Source: Alphaproteobacteria bacterium
Lineage (GTDB): Bacteria; Pseudomonadota; Alphaproteobacteria; Sphingomonadales; Emcibacteraceae
Assembly (NCBI GenBank): GCA_030432815.1
Contig: JAUILB010000011.1
Coordinates: 1-20,157, forward strand
Direction: 5' to 3'
Length of the DNA: 20,157 nt
Shown here: in pieces, positions 1-7,897 of the stretch
How the letters are laid out: every line of letters begins with the position of its first letter
Numbering within the stretch: position 1 is the first letter of the stretch
Position numbers and translations under genes: made by a program
The notes under the pieces: model-generated
Told to the model about the DNA's origin: nothing
The model's database searches: none
Seen by the model: only the letters and a program-made list of their open reading frames with translations

Positions 1-1192
1 CAAAATCGGCAAGCCCGAAATTGTAACTCGTATCTTCATCAATAACGGCTTCTTCATCCGCCGATGTCGGCGGGTCATTCACGGGGGTAACATCAATACT
101 GAATGTATATTCGCCACTATCATCGGCTCCGTCACTGACCGTAAAATTAAATGTTGCGTAATCTTCACCGTTTTCATTTTCATCAGGTATAAACACTAGC
201 TGATTAAGCGCAGCCGATGGAATATCATCACCTTCGCTAACGGGTGATCCGTTAAAAAACAATGCACCATTTTCCGGCAAAGATGTAATTGTTATATGAT
301 CAAAGGCATCATTTTCGATATCACTGAAGGCGAAATCAGCTAAATTGAACGTTATACTGGTATCTTCGGGCGTTGTTGCTTCATTATCCTCGCTTGTAGG
401 CGGATCATTTACTGGCAATACATCAATAATGGCCGTACCGGGAATAGTATATGTACCATCCGAAATTGTATAAGTGATTGGCAGATCCTCTCCGAAAAAA
501 TCGGGAGCGGGTTCAAATGTATATGTGCCATCGCCATTATCAATAATGACGCCATAAGCCGGATCAATCGCAACATCAGACACAAACAGGTCGTCACTAT
601 CCGGATCATTTGCATTAGATAGAAGATCAGCTACTGTAAAATCGGCCGATACGTCTTCGTCCGTGGCACCAAGATCAACAGGCCCCGTAACCGGTGGGCC
701 ATTCTCTCCTTCATCAAGTTCTAGCGTTTCTATAGACTGTGGCCCTGCCACGCCTTCAGGAGTTTCGATTGCCTGACGATTAAGTTGCTGACCCTGAATA
801 TCTACCTGTGGCTGCGCACGCCCTGATGATAAAAATTCGGGTTCCTCCGGCGTGGCTATCCCTGATGGTTCGTAAGAACCGGATGCATCATCATTCAGGT
901 TTTCTTCATCACCCCGTTTTTGCTGATTGCTTAAATCCAGTGGTTCCAGGGTCTGGTTGGGTACTACTGTTTCATCTTCTTGTTGGCCTGTTCCAAGGCC
1001 TTCTTCATCACGGCCTCCCAAATGGATATTGGTTTTTGTATGTGTATCTTCCGGACCGTCCTGAGTTTCCGGTGCAATATGGCTTTCGACTTTTTCCGGT
1101 GTCTGGACACGATCAACACCTTGAAGAATAGGATCATCATTTTCAATTGATGCCGAACCGCCTTTTTTATTTACAGGCTCTTTATCAGCCAT
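1..1192 (-). CDS. Large tandem-repeat secreted adhesin-like protein, N-terminal 397 residues (partial)
   Basis: The reading frame is open from an ATG at 1192 to the left edge, so only the N-terminus is seen. A GGAG ribosome binding site lies six bases before the ATG. Residues 1-160 are hydrophilic, rich in Asp, Glu, Gln, Asn and Gly, and have no Sec signal peptide. From about residue 165 there are cadherin/Ig-like repeats of roughly 100-110 residues. They are marked by PVNDPPTS at residues 260 and 370, a DED or PED-T motif shortly after, and a YTISDG or FTVSDG strand before the next linker. This is the build of giant RTX/BapA-type surface proteins exported by type I systems through a C-terminal signal, which would lie outside the window. 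The gene diverges from a type I exporter operon, so it is the probable cargo. Adhesion or biofilm function is inferred from the family. The N-terminus does not resemble the LapA retention module. Confidence 0.85.
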   Translation of the reverse strand, partial: MADKEPVNKKGGSASIENDDPILQGVDRVQTPEKVESHIAPETQDGPEDTHTKTNIHLGGRDEEGLGTGQQEDETVVPNQTLEPLDLSNQQKRGDEENLNDDASGSYEPSGIATPEEPEFLSSGRAQPQVDIQGQQLNRQAIETPEGVAGPQSIETLELDEGENGPPVTGPVDLGATDEDVSADFTVADLLSNANDPDSDDLFVSDVAIDPAYGVIIDNGDGTYTFEPAPDFFGEDLPITYTISDGTYTIPGTAIIDVLPVNDPPTSEDNEATTPEDTSITFNLADFAFSDIENDAFDHITITSLPENGALFFNGSPVSEGDDIPSAALNQLVFIPDENENGEDYATFNFTVSDGADDSGEYTFSIDVTPVNDPPTSADEEAVIDEDTSYNFGLADF

Positions 1193-1481
1193 AAAAAACT
1201 CCAACAGAAAATTTTCAATTTCGAATTAAATTATACCAAAATTTTAATTTACGATACATTCAATTTTTATAACCTCGACATAAAATACAAATAATGATCA
1301 CAAAGAACGATACAGGTCAGCCGTCTGATGTTGATATTGCATCTTATTTTGTCAGATAAATCATCACAATAAAGCCTATTAAAAAAACTTAAAGAATCTA
1401 TTAATAATATCTTAACACGCCAAGTTTACGAGTAAAAAGCCTGCTTTTCATATAATTTAACCAAACTTCAATAAATCTTAA

Positions 1482-1501
1482 TTACTGTACTGTAATGTAC
1501 A
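1482..1501. promoter_or_regulatory. Overlapping dyads, possible operator
   Basis: TGTAC and GTACA form an inverted repeat around TGTAAT at 1486-1501. Overlapping it, TTAC and GTAA flank a central GTAC at 1482-1495, matching in 12 of 14 positions. Such nested symmetry suits a dimeric DNA-binding regulator. The site lies about 120 bases before the exporter start. The identity of the regulator is unknown. Confidence 0.35.
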
Positions 1502-1561
1502 ATTTTTTGATTAACCAAGGATATAACTAGCAATCTTTAAAGTAATGAAATTATTCAATTG

Positions 1562-1587
1562 TTATGGTTAATATTTATGGTTAATAT
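1562..1587. repeat. Perfect 13-base tandem repeat before the exporter operon
   Basis: TTATGGTTAATAT occurs twice head to tail at 1562-1574 and 1575-1587, ending 30 bases before the ATG at 1618. It may be a double binding site or a recent slippage duplication within the 5' leader. Its spacing of 13 bases is not an integral helix turn. Confidence 0.6.
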
Positions 1588-1617
1588 ACCTCGCAAAACA
1601 GTCAAAAGAAACCGTGA

Positions 1618-3318
1618 ATGATACAAGGTCAGCATAAAATTTCAGAGGAAACACGCGAAAAAATATGGGAGGGTCTAAAACCTGTAATCAGGAAAGACAT
1701 CGTCATAGCTTCTCTTGTAATTAACCTGCTGTCATTGGGGTTACCAATGGTTTTGCTTCAGGTTTATGACAGAATTATTCCCAATCAGGCGTTAAATACA
1801 TTATCCCTTCTTATTTTGGGACTGCTTGTTGTCTTGGTTATGGATGTCTTGTTGCGTACGGCCCGTTCATACATGGTGGGTTGGATTGGTGCACAGTACG
1901 AACATGAAACCGGCTGTTCATCCATGAAAAATATTATTAATGGTAATTTGGTCGAACTGGAATCCGTCGCTTCGGGTGAACAGCTTGACAGGTTGAATGC
2001 CATTGACTCAATCCGTGATTTTTATGGAAGTCAGGCCAGTCTGGCCATCATTGACTTGCCATTTGTGTTATTGTTTCTGGGAATTCTTGGTTTTATTGCC
2101 GGTTGGCTTATAGTTGTACCAATTATCTTGCTTGTTATCCTTGGCTGGATTGCCTTTAGCCTGGGTGGTCATCTGCGTGATGCAATTGAAGAAGATACTG
2201 TATGGGAAGACCGGAAATACAGCTTCATCATTGAAGTACTCAGGGGTGTACACTCAGTAAAAAGCATGGCTATGGAAAGCCTTATGGACCGTCGCTATGA
2301 AAAGCTGATGGAGAGCTGTTCCAAGGCAAGTTATAATGTCATATATTTAAATAGTCTTGCGCAAGGTATTGGCACGACTTTCTCCCAATTTACGATGATA
2401 TCTGTCGCTGCCGTAGGCAGCTGGATGGTTGTTGAGCAAAATATTACCATGGGTGCACTGGCCGCCAGTATCCTTCTTGCCGGAAGAACCGTGCAACCGT
2501 TACTCAGGGCACTTGGAATTTGGACCCGTTTTCAACATATTCAGATTGCTCATGATAAATTGGACCTGATTGATGCAATTTCACAGGAAAGGACCGAACC
2601 AACAAAAGAGCTGGACAGAATACAGTCACTTGAGCTTAAAGATTTCCGCTTTGGCTACAAGGATGACAACCTTATCCTTGATGGTGTTGACTTCAAAATA
2701 AATCACGGCGAAATGATCGGAATCAGAGGAGGCAACAGCAGTGGCAAATCCACATTACTATGGGCACTTATGGACGGCATTAACCCATTGGGGGGTGAAT
2801 TGCTGGTAAATGGTGAAAATCCTAAAATATACAGTACGAATAGTTTCCGTAGCAGGATTGCATATCTACCCAGCCAACCTGTTCTTTTCCAGGGAACAAT
2901 ACTGGACAATCTGACCATGTTTAAGGGCGACGATAAAATCGATTCTGTAATGAAAGCTGCCGAACATATGGATTTAAGTCAGATACTTGTAAGAATGCCA
3001 GAAGGTTTTGAAACCATGGTGGGGGACGCATCGCAGAACGAATTACCCGCAGGGATCGTGCAACGCATTGCAATCGTTCGAGCACTGGCATCTAATCCGG
3101 ACATAATCTTGTTTGACGAGGCAAATTCAGGACTTGATTATGAATCAGATGAAGATCTCAAGAACTTGATGGAAAAACTGAAAGGCAAATGTGCCATCGT
3201 ACTGGTGAGTTTTAGACCTTCGCTACTCAAGCTCGCTGATCGCTCATACGATTTAAAGGACGGAAAACTAGTAGAGCATGTTTCGGAAAAGTCACAGGGA
3301 GCACTTCCAAATGACTAA
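1618..3318 (+). CDS. Type I secretion ABC permease/ATPase, first subunit, without C39-like domain
   Basis: This 566-residue half-transporter has about six membrane helices between residues 27 and 296, followed by a nucleotide-binding domain from about 335. Walker A is GGNSSGKST (371-379), the Q-loop Gln is at 420, and Walker B is IILFDE with the catalytic Glu at 501. The signature motif is strongly degenerate (LPAGI at 476-480 instead of LSGGQ). The H-loop residue is Phe532 (VSFRP) where exporters have His. There is no N-terminal peptidase-like domain, so the protein is shorter than usual type I ABC proteins. It overlaps the next ABC gene by eight bases. Together with the family, this suggests the degenerate partner of a heterodimeric exporter in the inner membrane, similar in principle to the RtxB/RtxE pair of Vibrio cholerae. 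The ribosome binding site before 1618 is weak. The exported substrate is probably the divergent repeat protein. Confidence 0.9.
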   Translation: MIQGQHKISEETREKIWEGLKPVIRKDIVIASLVINLLSLGLPMVLLQVYDRIIPNQALNTLSLLILGLLVVLVMDVLLRTARSYMVGWIGAQYEHETGCSSMKNIINGNLVELESVASGEQLDRLNAIDSIRDFYGSQASLAIIDLPFVLLFLGILGFIAGWLIVVPIILLVILGWIAFSLGGHLRDAIEEDTVWEDRKYSFIIEVLRGVHSVKSMAMESLMDRRYEKLMESCSKASYNVIYLNSLAQGIGTTFSQFTMISVAAVGSWMVVEQNITMGALAASILLAGRTVQPLLRALGIWTRFQHIQIAHDKLDLIDAISQERTEPTKELDRIQSLELKDFRFGYKDDNLILDGVDFKINHGEMIGIRGGNSSGKSTLLWALMDGINPLGGELLVNGENPKIYSTNSFRSRIAYLPSQPVLFQGTILDNLTMFKGDDKIDSVMKAAEHMDLSQILVRMPEGFETMVGDASQNELPAGIVQRIAIVRALASNPDIILFDEANSGLDYESDEDLKNLMEKLKGKCAIVLVSFRPSLLKLADRSYDLKDGKLVEHVSEKSQGALPND

Positions 3319-5503
3319 ACCGGGAAATCGCCTTATTATTGCAAAAGCAGATCAATTTAACCATGCATTAAGCACAGGTGAAATAGGTTCATTTAAAGCA
3401 AGTTCATCATTTGCCGCCTGTATTTTACCCCTCCTACAAGCACTTGGGTGGCGTGGACAGACCAGATATTTATTTGAGGCACTCCCCCATTTTGCAAACA
3501 CGCTGACATTAACAGAATTTCGTAATACGCTTGCCAACTTGCATTATAAGACTGTAGCTGCAGAAAATATTGATCTGGAAACTATTGATCCAAGACTTTT
3601 TCCATGCCTGTTTACCAATAAGGATAGCAAACCTTATGTCTTACTGGATAAAGATGATCGCGGAATTAAAGTTTTTGACAGCGAGTTAAAAGCTGAAGTG
3701 TATCTTGACGAGACGGAATATAAAGGGGACGCCTATTTTCTATCGACAAAACACGCCACCCAGACCAATAAACAAACAGATCAGGCACCTCCGGAAAACT
3801 GGATAGCTGAATTATTCATGCGCTTTAAAAAAGAGTTCAAAGAACTCCTGCGGATGACCTTTTTACTTAATCTTTTTGCGCTGCTTGTTCCGTTATTCAT
3901 CATGACAGTATATGATCAGGTTATCCCTTCGAAAAACGGTGTAACACTGGTCTGGCTTACCGTCGGCATCTTACTCGCAATTTGCTGCGAGATCGCGATA
4001 AGAATTCACAGATCAAAATTCGTTGCCTATATAGGTGCGCGCGTTGAAAATATTGTAGCAACGGCGACCTTTGAAAAATTATTAGGTTTGCCTTCGGTAA
4101 TGACGGAATCAGCACCGATCGGCACCCAGGTTTCACGACTGAAAGAATTTGACGTTATTAAGGGGCTATTTTCAAGCACACTCATTAATGTGGTGCTCGA
4201 ACTTCCCTTCGTGTTTATATTTATTGCCATCATCGCTGCTTTGGGTGGATTTCTCGCACTAATACCTGTCGTACTTATGATCATATTTGCAATCATTGCC
4301 GCCATAATGATTCCGACAACGAAACGGCAAGTAACAAAATCAACACAGGCACGTGCTAAACGCCAAGGGTTTCTTGTCGAAACGCTTACTAATTTGCGTA
4401 CAATAAAACAAACTGCTGCCGAGGCATCATGGTTGCAGCGATACCGTGATATATCCGCAGAGACATCGCATGCGCAGTTTAAAGCATCACAGATTTCTTT
4501 CCTTTTGCAAAATCTGGCACAGGCCATAATGATGGGAGCTGGTATTGCAACAATCGGTTTTGGTGTCATAAAAGTAATTGATGGTGATATGACTATCGGT
4601 GCCATGATTGCAACAATGGCCCTTATCTGGCGTGTGCTATCACCGCTGCAAAATTTATTTCTTACACTGACGCGACTTGAATATACCCTTAACAGTATCA
4701 AGCAAATCAATTTGCTAATGAAACTTAAGACAGAAGTAAACCCAAATCCTGACAATATTAGCCAGCGCGAATTTATCGGTCATATCCTTTTTGACCGTGT
4801 AAGCTTTAGATATAAACAGGGTAGCGAACCTGCACTTCTTGGTACCAGTTTTGAAGTCCGACCGAATGAAATGCTTGCCATAATTGGTCCGAATGCATCA
4901 GGAAAATCCACTATATTAAAAATTATTCTGGCAATGTATCAAAATCAAGCCGGTCAGGTTATAATCGATAACATGGATATCAGGCAGATTAATCCACTTA
5001 CTTTAAGACAAAATATTGCATACGTTCCGCAGGAATCCCGCTTTTTTCATGGAACGATTGCGCAGAATTTAAGGCTTTCTCATCCAACGGCAACCGACGA
5101 AGAATTGAACGATGCGTGTGAACTGGCCAACCTTAATCAGGATATTGAAAAACTGCCTTATGGAATGGATACAAGAATTGGCGATCAAACAGTGCATGGT
5201 ATGCCGTCCGGCTTTAAACAGAGGTTAAATCTGGCACGTGCCTATTTGAAAAAAGCACCAATTCTTTTACTGGATGAGCCAGGACAAACGCTTGATTTTG
5301 AAGCGGACAAAGCATTTATAGATTCGCTTAGAAAGCTTAAGGGAACATGCACTATTATCATGATTTCTCACAGACCAAGCCATATCAAATTATGTGATAA
5401 GGTTTTGTCACTTGAGAATGGTATGGTCGTGAACCTGACAACGCCAGATGAGATTTATCAAACACAAACACCACAAGTCGAAGATGGGAACCGTGTATCA
5501 TGA
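3311..5503 (+). CDS. Type I secretion ABC permease/ATPase, second subunit, with C39-like domain
   Basis: The protein has 730 residues from ATG 3311, which is preceded by AGGGAG at a good distance. An upstream in-frame ATG at 3278 lacks a good site and lies inside the previous gene. Residues 1-145 resemble a C39 peptidase-like domain but show no Cys-containing active-site motif (SSSFAAC where DCG-x-AC is expected), so it probably binds cargo without cutting it, as in HlyB or LapB. Membrane helices span about 183-440. The nucleotide-binding domain has Walker A GPNASGKST (526-534), Q-loop Gln574, an unusual signature MPSGF (631-635), Walker B ILLLDEP with Glu656, and an intact H-loop His687 (SHRP). 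Compared with its upstream partner it keeps the full catalytic set. The gene overlaps the adaptor gene by four bases (ATGA). Role: inner-membrane motor for one-step export of a large protein. Confidence 0.93.
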   Translation: MTKPGNRLIIAKADQFNHALSTGEIGSFKASSSFAACILPLLQALGWRGQTRYLFEALPHFANTLTLTEFRNTLANLHYKTVAAENIDLETIDPRLFPCLFTNKDSKPYVLLDKDDRGIKVFDSELKAEVYLDETEYKGDAYFLSTKHATQTNKQTDQAPPENWIAELFMRFKKEFKELLRMTFLLNLFALLVPLFIMTVYDQVIPSKNGVTLVWLTVGILLAICCEIAIRIHRSKFVAYIGARVENIVATATFEKLLGLPSVMTESAPIGTQVSRLKEFDVIKGLFSSTLINVVLELPFVFIFIAIIAALGGFLALIPVVLMIIFAIIAAIMIPTTKRQVTKSTQARAKRQGFLVETLTNLRTIKQTAAEASWLQRYRDISAETSHAQFKASQISFLLQNLAQAIMMGAGIATIGFGVIKVIDGDMTIGAMIATMALIWRVLSPLQNLFLTLTRLEYTLNSIKQINLLMKLKTEVNPNPDNISQREFIGHILFDRVSFRYKQGSEPALLGTSFEVRPNEMLAIIGPNASGKSTILKIILAMYQNQAGQVIIDNMDIRQINPLTLRQNIAYVPQESRFFHGTIAQNLRLSHPTATDEELNDACELANLNQDIEKLPYGMDTRIGDQTVHGMPSGFKQRLNLARAYLKKAPILLLDEPGQTLDFEADKAFIDSLRKLKGTCTIIMISHRPSHIKLCDKVLSLENGMVVNLTTPDEIYQTQTPQVEDGNRVS

Positions 5504-6921
5504 ATGATGAAAATGTAAACAAACCTGATGAAAATCAGGATGGTTCTAGGGAACTGACAACCAGTCCGACAAAAAAGCCAGTTAGTAAAATCTTTGGTGA
5601 TACAAAAAAACCGACGCAATATTATGCCAAATATCTTTCGCGGGCAACGTTACTTGAAGAAAGCGGGCCTCCCAAATCGGCCGTGAATACAATTAGAATT
5701 ATTTGCATTATTGTATTCTTTTCTATCCTTGGGTCATGTTTTGCACCACTAAATGAAACCAGTGTTGCACCGGGAGAAATAGTCCCTGCCACCTCAGTAC
5801 AGCCGGTACAACATCTTGAAGGTGGTATTGTTGAAGAAGTACTTGTTAAGGATGGTGATGAGGTTCGCAAAGGTCAACCACTGATCAGGCTTGAAGCAAC
5901 GTCAACACTTTCTGAACTGGATCGCACCAGAGCACGTTATGTGTCCCTGGATATGCAGATGCGCCGTTTGCGGGATTTTGCATTGGGTGAAGAAGCGGAT
6001 TTTTCCGATTATGAAGATGAATTTCCTGTCATTGCACTTGATCAGGAAAAAATACTCAACCAGCAAAAAGAATCCCGTGAAGCACAGGAACGTGTGTTTA
6101 TTTCCAAAATTGCAAATTCACGAAACCAGCTTGCCGTCCTTGAACAACAGGAAGCAGCACAGCTTCAAGCTTTAAATTTAGTCGGTGAGGAGCTTAAAAT
6201 TCGTGAAGAACTTACAGAAAAAGGACTGGGTTCAAAAATTCGCCTGCTTGAAATTCAACGTGAATATGTTGCTGCTAAAAGCACATACGATACAACAGTA
6301 GAACAAAAAACAGGCGTCATTGCAGGCATCAACGAAGCGGAAGGAAACCTTACCCAGCTTCGTGAAAGATTGAATTCTGATGCTTTGGATCAGCTTGGTC
6401 AGTTAGTCGAAGAAAGTGTCCAACTACAATCTGAACTCAAAAGATTAAACAATAAAGTAGCACGTCTTAGCATCCTGTCACCTGTTGATGGCATTGTTAA
6501 AGGATTAAAATATAGGGCTTATGCAAGTGTTATTCCCCCTGGAGACCTGATTGCACAAATCGTTCCAAACGAAGATAATCTTGTCGCAGAAGTAAGAATT
6601 TCACCAAGTGATGTGGGACATGCGGAGATTGGTAGTGAAGTCATGGTGAAAGTTGATACCTATAATTACACCATGTATCAGGGTATTGATGCCCATCTGA
6701 CAAATGTTTCGGCATCATCGTTTCTTGATGAACAGGGTGAGGCCTATTTTAAAGGATATATTGAACTGCCGAAGAACTATGTAGAACGCGCTGGCCAGCA
6801 ATATGTGGTAACACCGGGAATGACAGTCGTCGCAGACATCAAGACTGGTGAAAAAACGCTATTTGAATATTTAATGAAACCGATACAGCGCGCTGTTACA
6901 GAGTCATTTAGAGAACAATAG
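5500..6921 (+). CDS. HlyD-family type I secretion periplasmic adaptor
   Basis: This 473-residue membrane fusion protein has a hydrophilic cytoplasmic N-terminus and one membrane helix at about residues 64-84. The family motif VQHLEGGIVEEVLVKDGDEV follows at 103-122 and is the first half of the lipoyl domain. A long alpha-helical hairpin comes next, rich in Glu, Gln, Leu and Arg (about 135-310). The second lipoyl half is SPVDGIVKGL. The C-terminus carries the expected GMTVVADIKTGEKTLFEYL-type sequence and a KPI-R-AV-ESF tail. It would bridge the ABC pair to an outer-membrane TolC-type channel, which is not in the window. The start overlaps the ABC stop by four bases. No strong terminator follows; only 31 bases separate it from the convergent gshB end. 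Confidence 0.95.
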   Translation: MNDENVNKPDENQDGSRELTTSPTKKPVSKIFGDTKKPTQYYAKYLSRATLLEESGPPKSAVNTIRIICIIVFFSILGSCFAPLNETSVAPGEIVPATSVQPVQHLEGGIVEEVLVKDGDEVRKGQPLIRLEATSTLSELDRTRARYVSLDMQMRRLRDFALGEEADFSDYEDEFPVIALDQEKILNQQKESREAQERVFISKIANSRNQLAVLEQQEAAQLQALNLVGEELKIREELTEKGLGSKIRLLEIQREYVAAKSTYDTTVEQKTGVIAGINEAEGNLTQLRERLNSDALDQLGQLVEESVQLQSELKRLNNKVARLSILSPVDGIVKGLKYRAYASVIPPGDLIAQIVPNEDNLVAEVRISPSDVGHAEIGSEVMVKVDTYNYTMYQGIDAHLTNVSASSFLDEQGEAYFKGYIELPKNYVERAGQQYVVTPGMTVVADIKTGEKTLFEYLMKPIQRAVTESFREQ

Positions 6922-6952
6922 CTTTTATACGGATAACAATAATTTTCCGTTA

Positions 6953-7894
6953 TTATAATCTGGCTTCTATGGCGTCCCATATGAGCACGGCAATATCCGT
7001 ACCATCAAATCGCTTAATTTCCTGAATGCCTGTTGGCGACGTCACATTAATTTCGGTCAGGTAATTTCCTATAACATCAATGCCGACAAATATCTGACCC
7101 TGTTCGCGAAGAACAGGGCCAATGGCTTCGCATATCTCATGCTCACGTTGTGTTAGTTCTGTTTTTTGTGCTTCGCCACCCACATGCATATTTGATCTGA
7201 TCTCCCCTTCATCTGGCACCCTGTTGATAGCACCAACGGCTTTTCCATCAACAAGGATAATACGCTTATCGCCCTTACGTACTTCAGGAAGATATTGTTG
7301 AACAATAAAGGGTTCAGTATAAAATTCCTTAAACATTTCCATAAGGCTAGCAAGGTTCTGATCATCTTCACGAATAAGAAATACACCGGCACCGCCATTA
7401 CCATATAAGGGTTTTATAATTATATCTTTATATTCACGGCGAAAGGCGCGGACATCATCTTCATTTCGGGTAATCAGTGTAGCCGGCATAAGATCAGGAA
7501 ACCGGGTAAGGAACAATTTTTCCGGTGCATTTCGAACCGATACCGGGTCATTCACAACCAACGTTCTTGGATGAATATGTTCCAGTAGATGTGTTGCTGT
7601 AATATAGCCCATATGAAACGGTGGATCCTGACGCATCAGAATGACATCAATCTCATTTCCCAAATCCGCGTGCACAGGATCACCAAATGTGAAATGCTTG
7701 CCTTGCTCGCGACGAAATTCCAATGGTTTTACGTGTGCTTTAACCTTGCCATTCACATAAGACATATCACCAACGAGATAATGATATAACTTATGACCAC
7801 GCTTTTGTGCTTCAAGACCTAGTGCAAAACTGCTGTCACCATTAATATTAATTGTTTCAACAGGGTCCATCTGAAGCGCTACATTTAAACTCAT
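6953..7894 (-). CDS. gshB: Glutathione synthetase
   Basis: This 313-residue ATP-grasp enzyme joins gamma-glutamylcysteine and glycine to make glutathione in the cytoplasm. Recognised motifs are MRQDPPF (87-93), the ATP-grasp glycine loop KPLYGNGGAGVF (161-172), LPEVRKGDKRIILVDG (202-217), NMHVGG (235-240, often NLHVGG) and EINVTSPTG (281-289). Length is normal for the family. It is the last gene of the minus-strand set rsmI-yraN-sirB1-like-gshB, only three bases after the preceding stop. An AAGGTG ribosome binding site lies inside the end of that gene, so it is probably co-transcribed. The first enzyme of the pathway (gshA) is not here. Confidence 0.96.
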   Translation of the reverse strand: MSLNVALQMDPVETININGDSSFALGLEAQKRGHKLYHYLVGDMSYVNGKVKAHVKPLEFRREQGKHFTFGDPVHADLGNEIDVILMRQDPPFHMGYITATHLLEHIHPRTLVVNDPVSVRNAPEKLFLTRFPDLMPATLITRNEDDVRAFRREYKDIIIKPLYGNGGAGVFLIREDDQNLASLMEMFKEFYTEPFIVQQYLPEVRKGDKRIILVDGKAVGAINRVPDEGEIRSNMHVGGEAQKTELTQREHEICEAIGPVLREQGQIFVGIDVIGNYLTEINVTSPTGIQEIKRFDGTDIAVLIWDAIEARL

Positions 7895-7897
7895 TCT

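Larger units (their letters stand above)
1193..1617. promoter_or_regulatory. Divergent intergenic region between adhesin and exporter operon
   Basis: This 425-base AT-rich spacer separates the start codons of the repeat protein (minus) and the first ABC gene (plus), so it must hold both promoters. I see no convincing sigma70 -35/-10 pair. TATAAC near 1522 on the plus strand is a possible -10 without a matching -35. The most GC-rich patch, about 1310-1350, contains a weak 21-codon frame with no ribosome binding site. Two structured elements are listed separately: a dyad at 1482-1501 and a tandem repeat at 1562-1587. The long spacer suggests regulation beyond a simple promoter, but no factor can be named. 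Confidence 0.5.

Noticed and set aside
808..1131. 107-codon plus-strand frame near the left end
   Set aside because: It is antisense to the N-terminal coding region of the large repeat protein, whose frame is open with a good ribosome binding site.
1294..1359. 21-codon plus-strand frame in the adhesin/exporter spacer
   Set aside because: There is no ribosome binding site and it is too short to judge by composition. It is most likely chance.
3278..3310. Upstream ATG for the second ABC gene
   Set aside because: It lies inside the preceding gene without a good ribosome binding site. ATG 3311 has AGGGAG at proper spacing.
4027..4755. Long 242-codon minus-strand frame
   Set aside because: It is antisense to the membrane region of the second ABC protein, has low-complexity Ser/Ile/Met composition and matches no family. 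The plus-strand gene explains this DNA.
6922..6952. Intrinsic terminator between hlyD-type gene and gshB
   Set aside because: Only a five-base AT stem (ATAAC/GTTAT) is visible and there is no GC-rich hairpin with a T-run.
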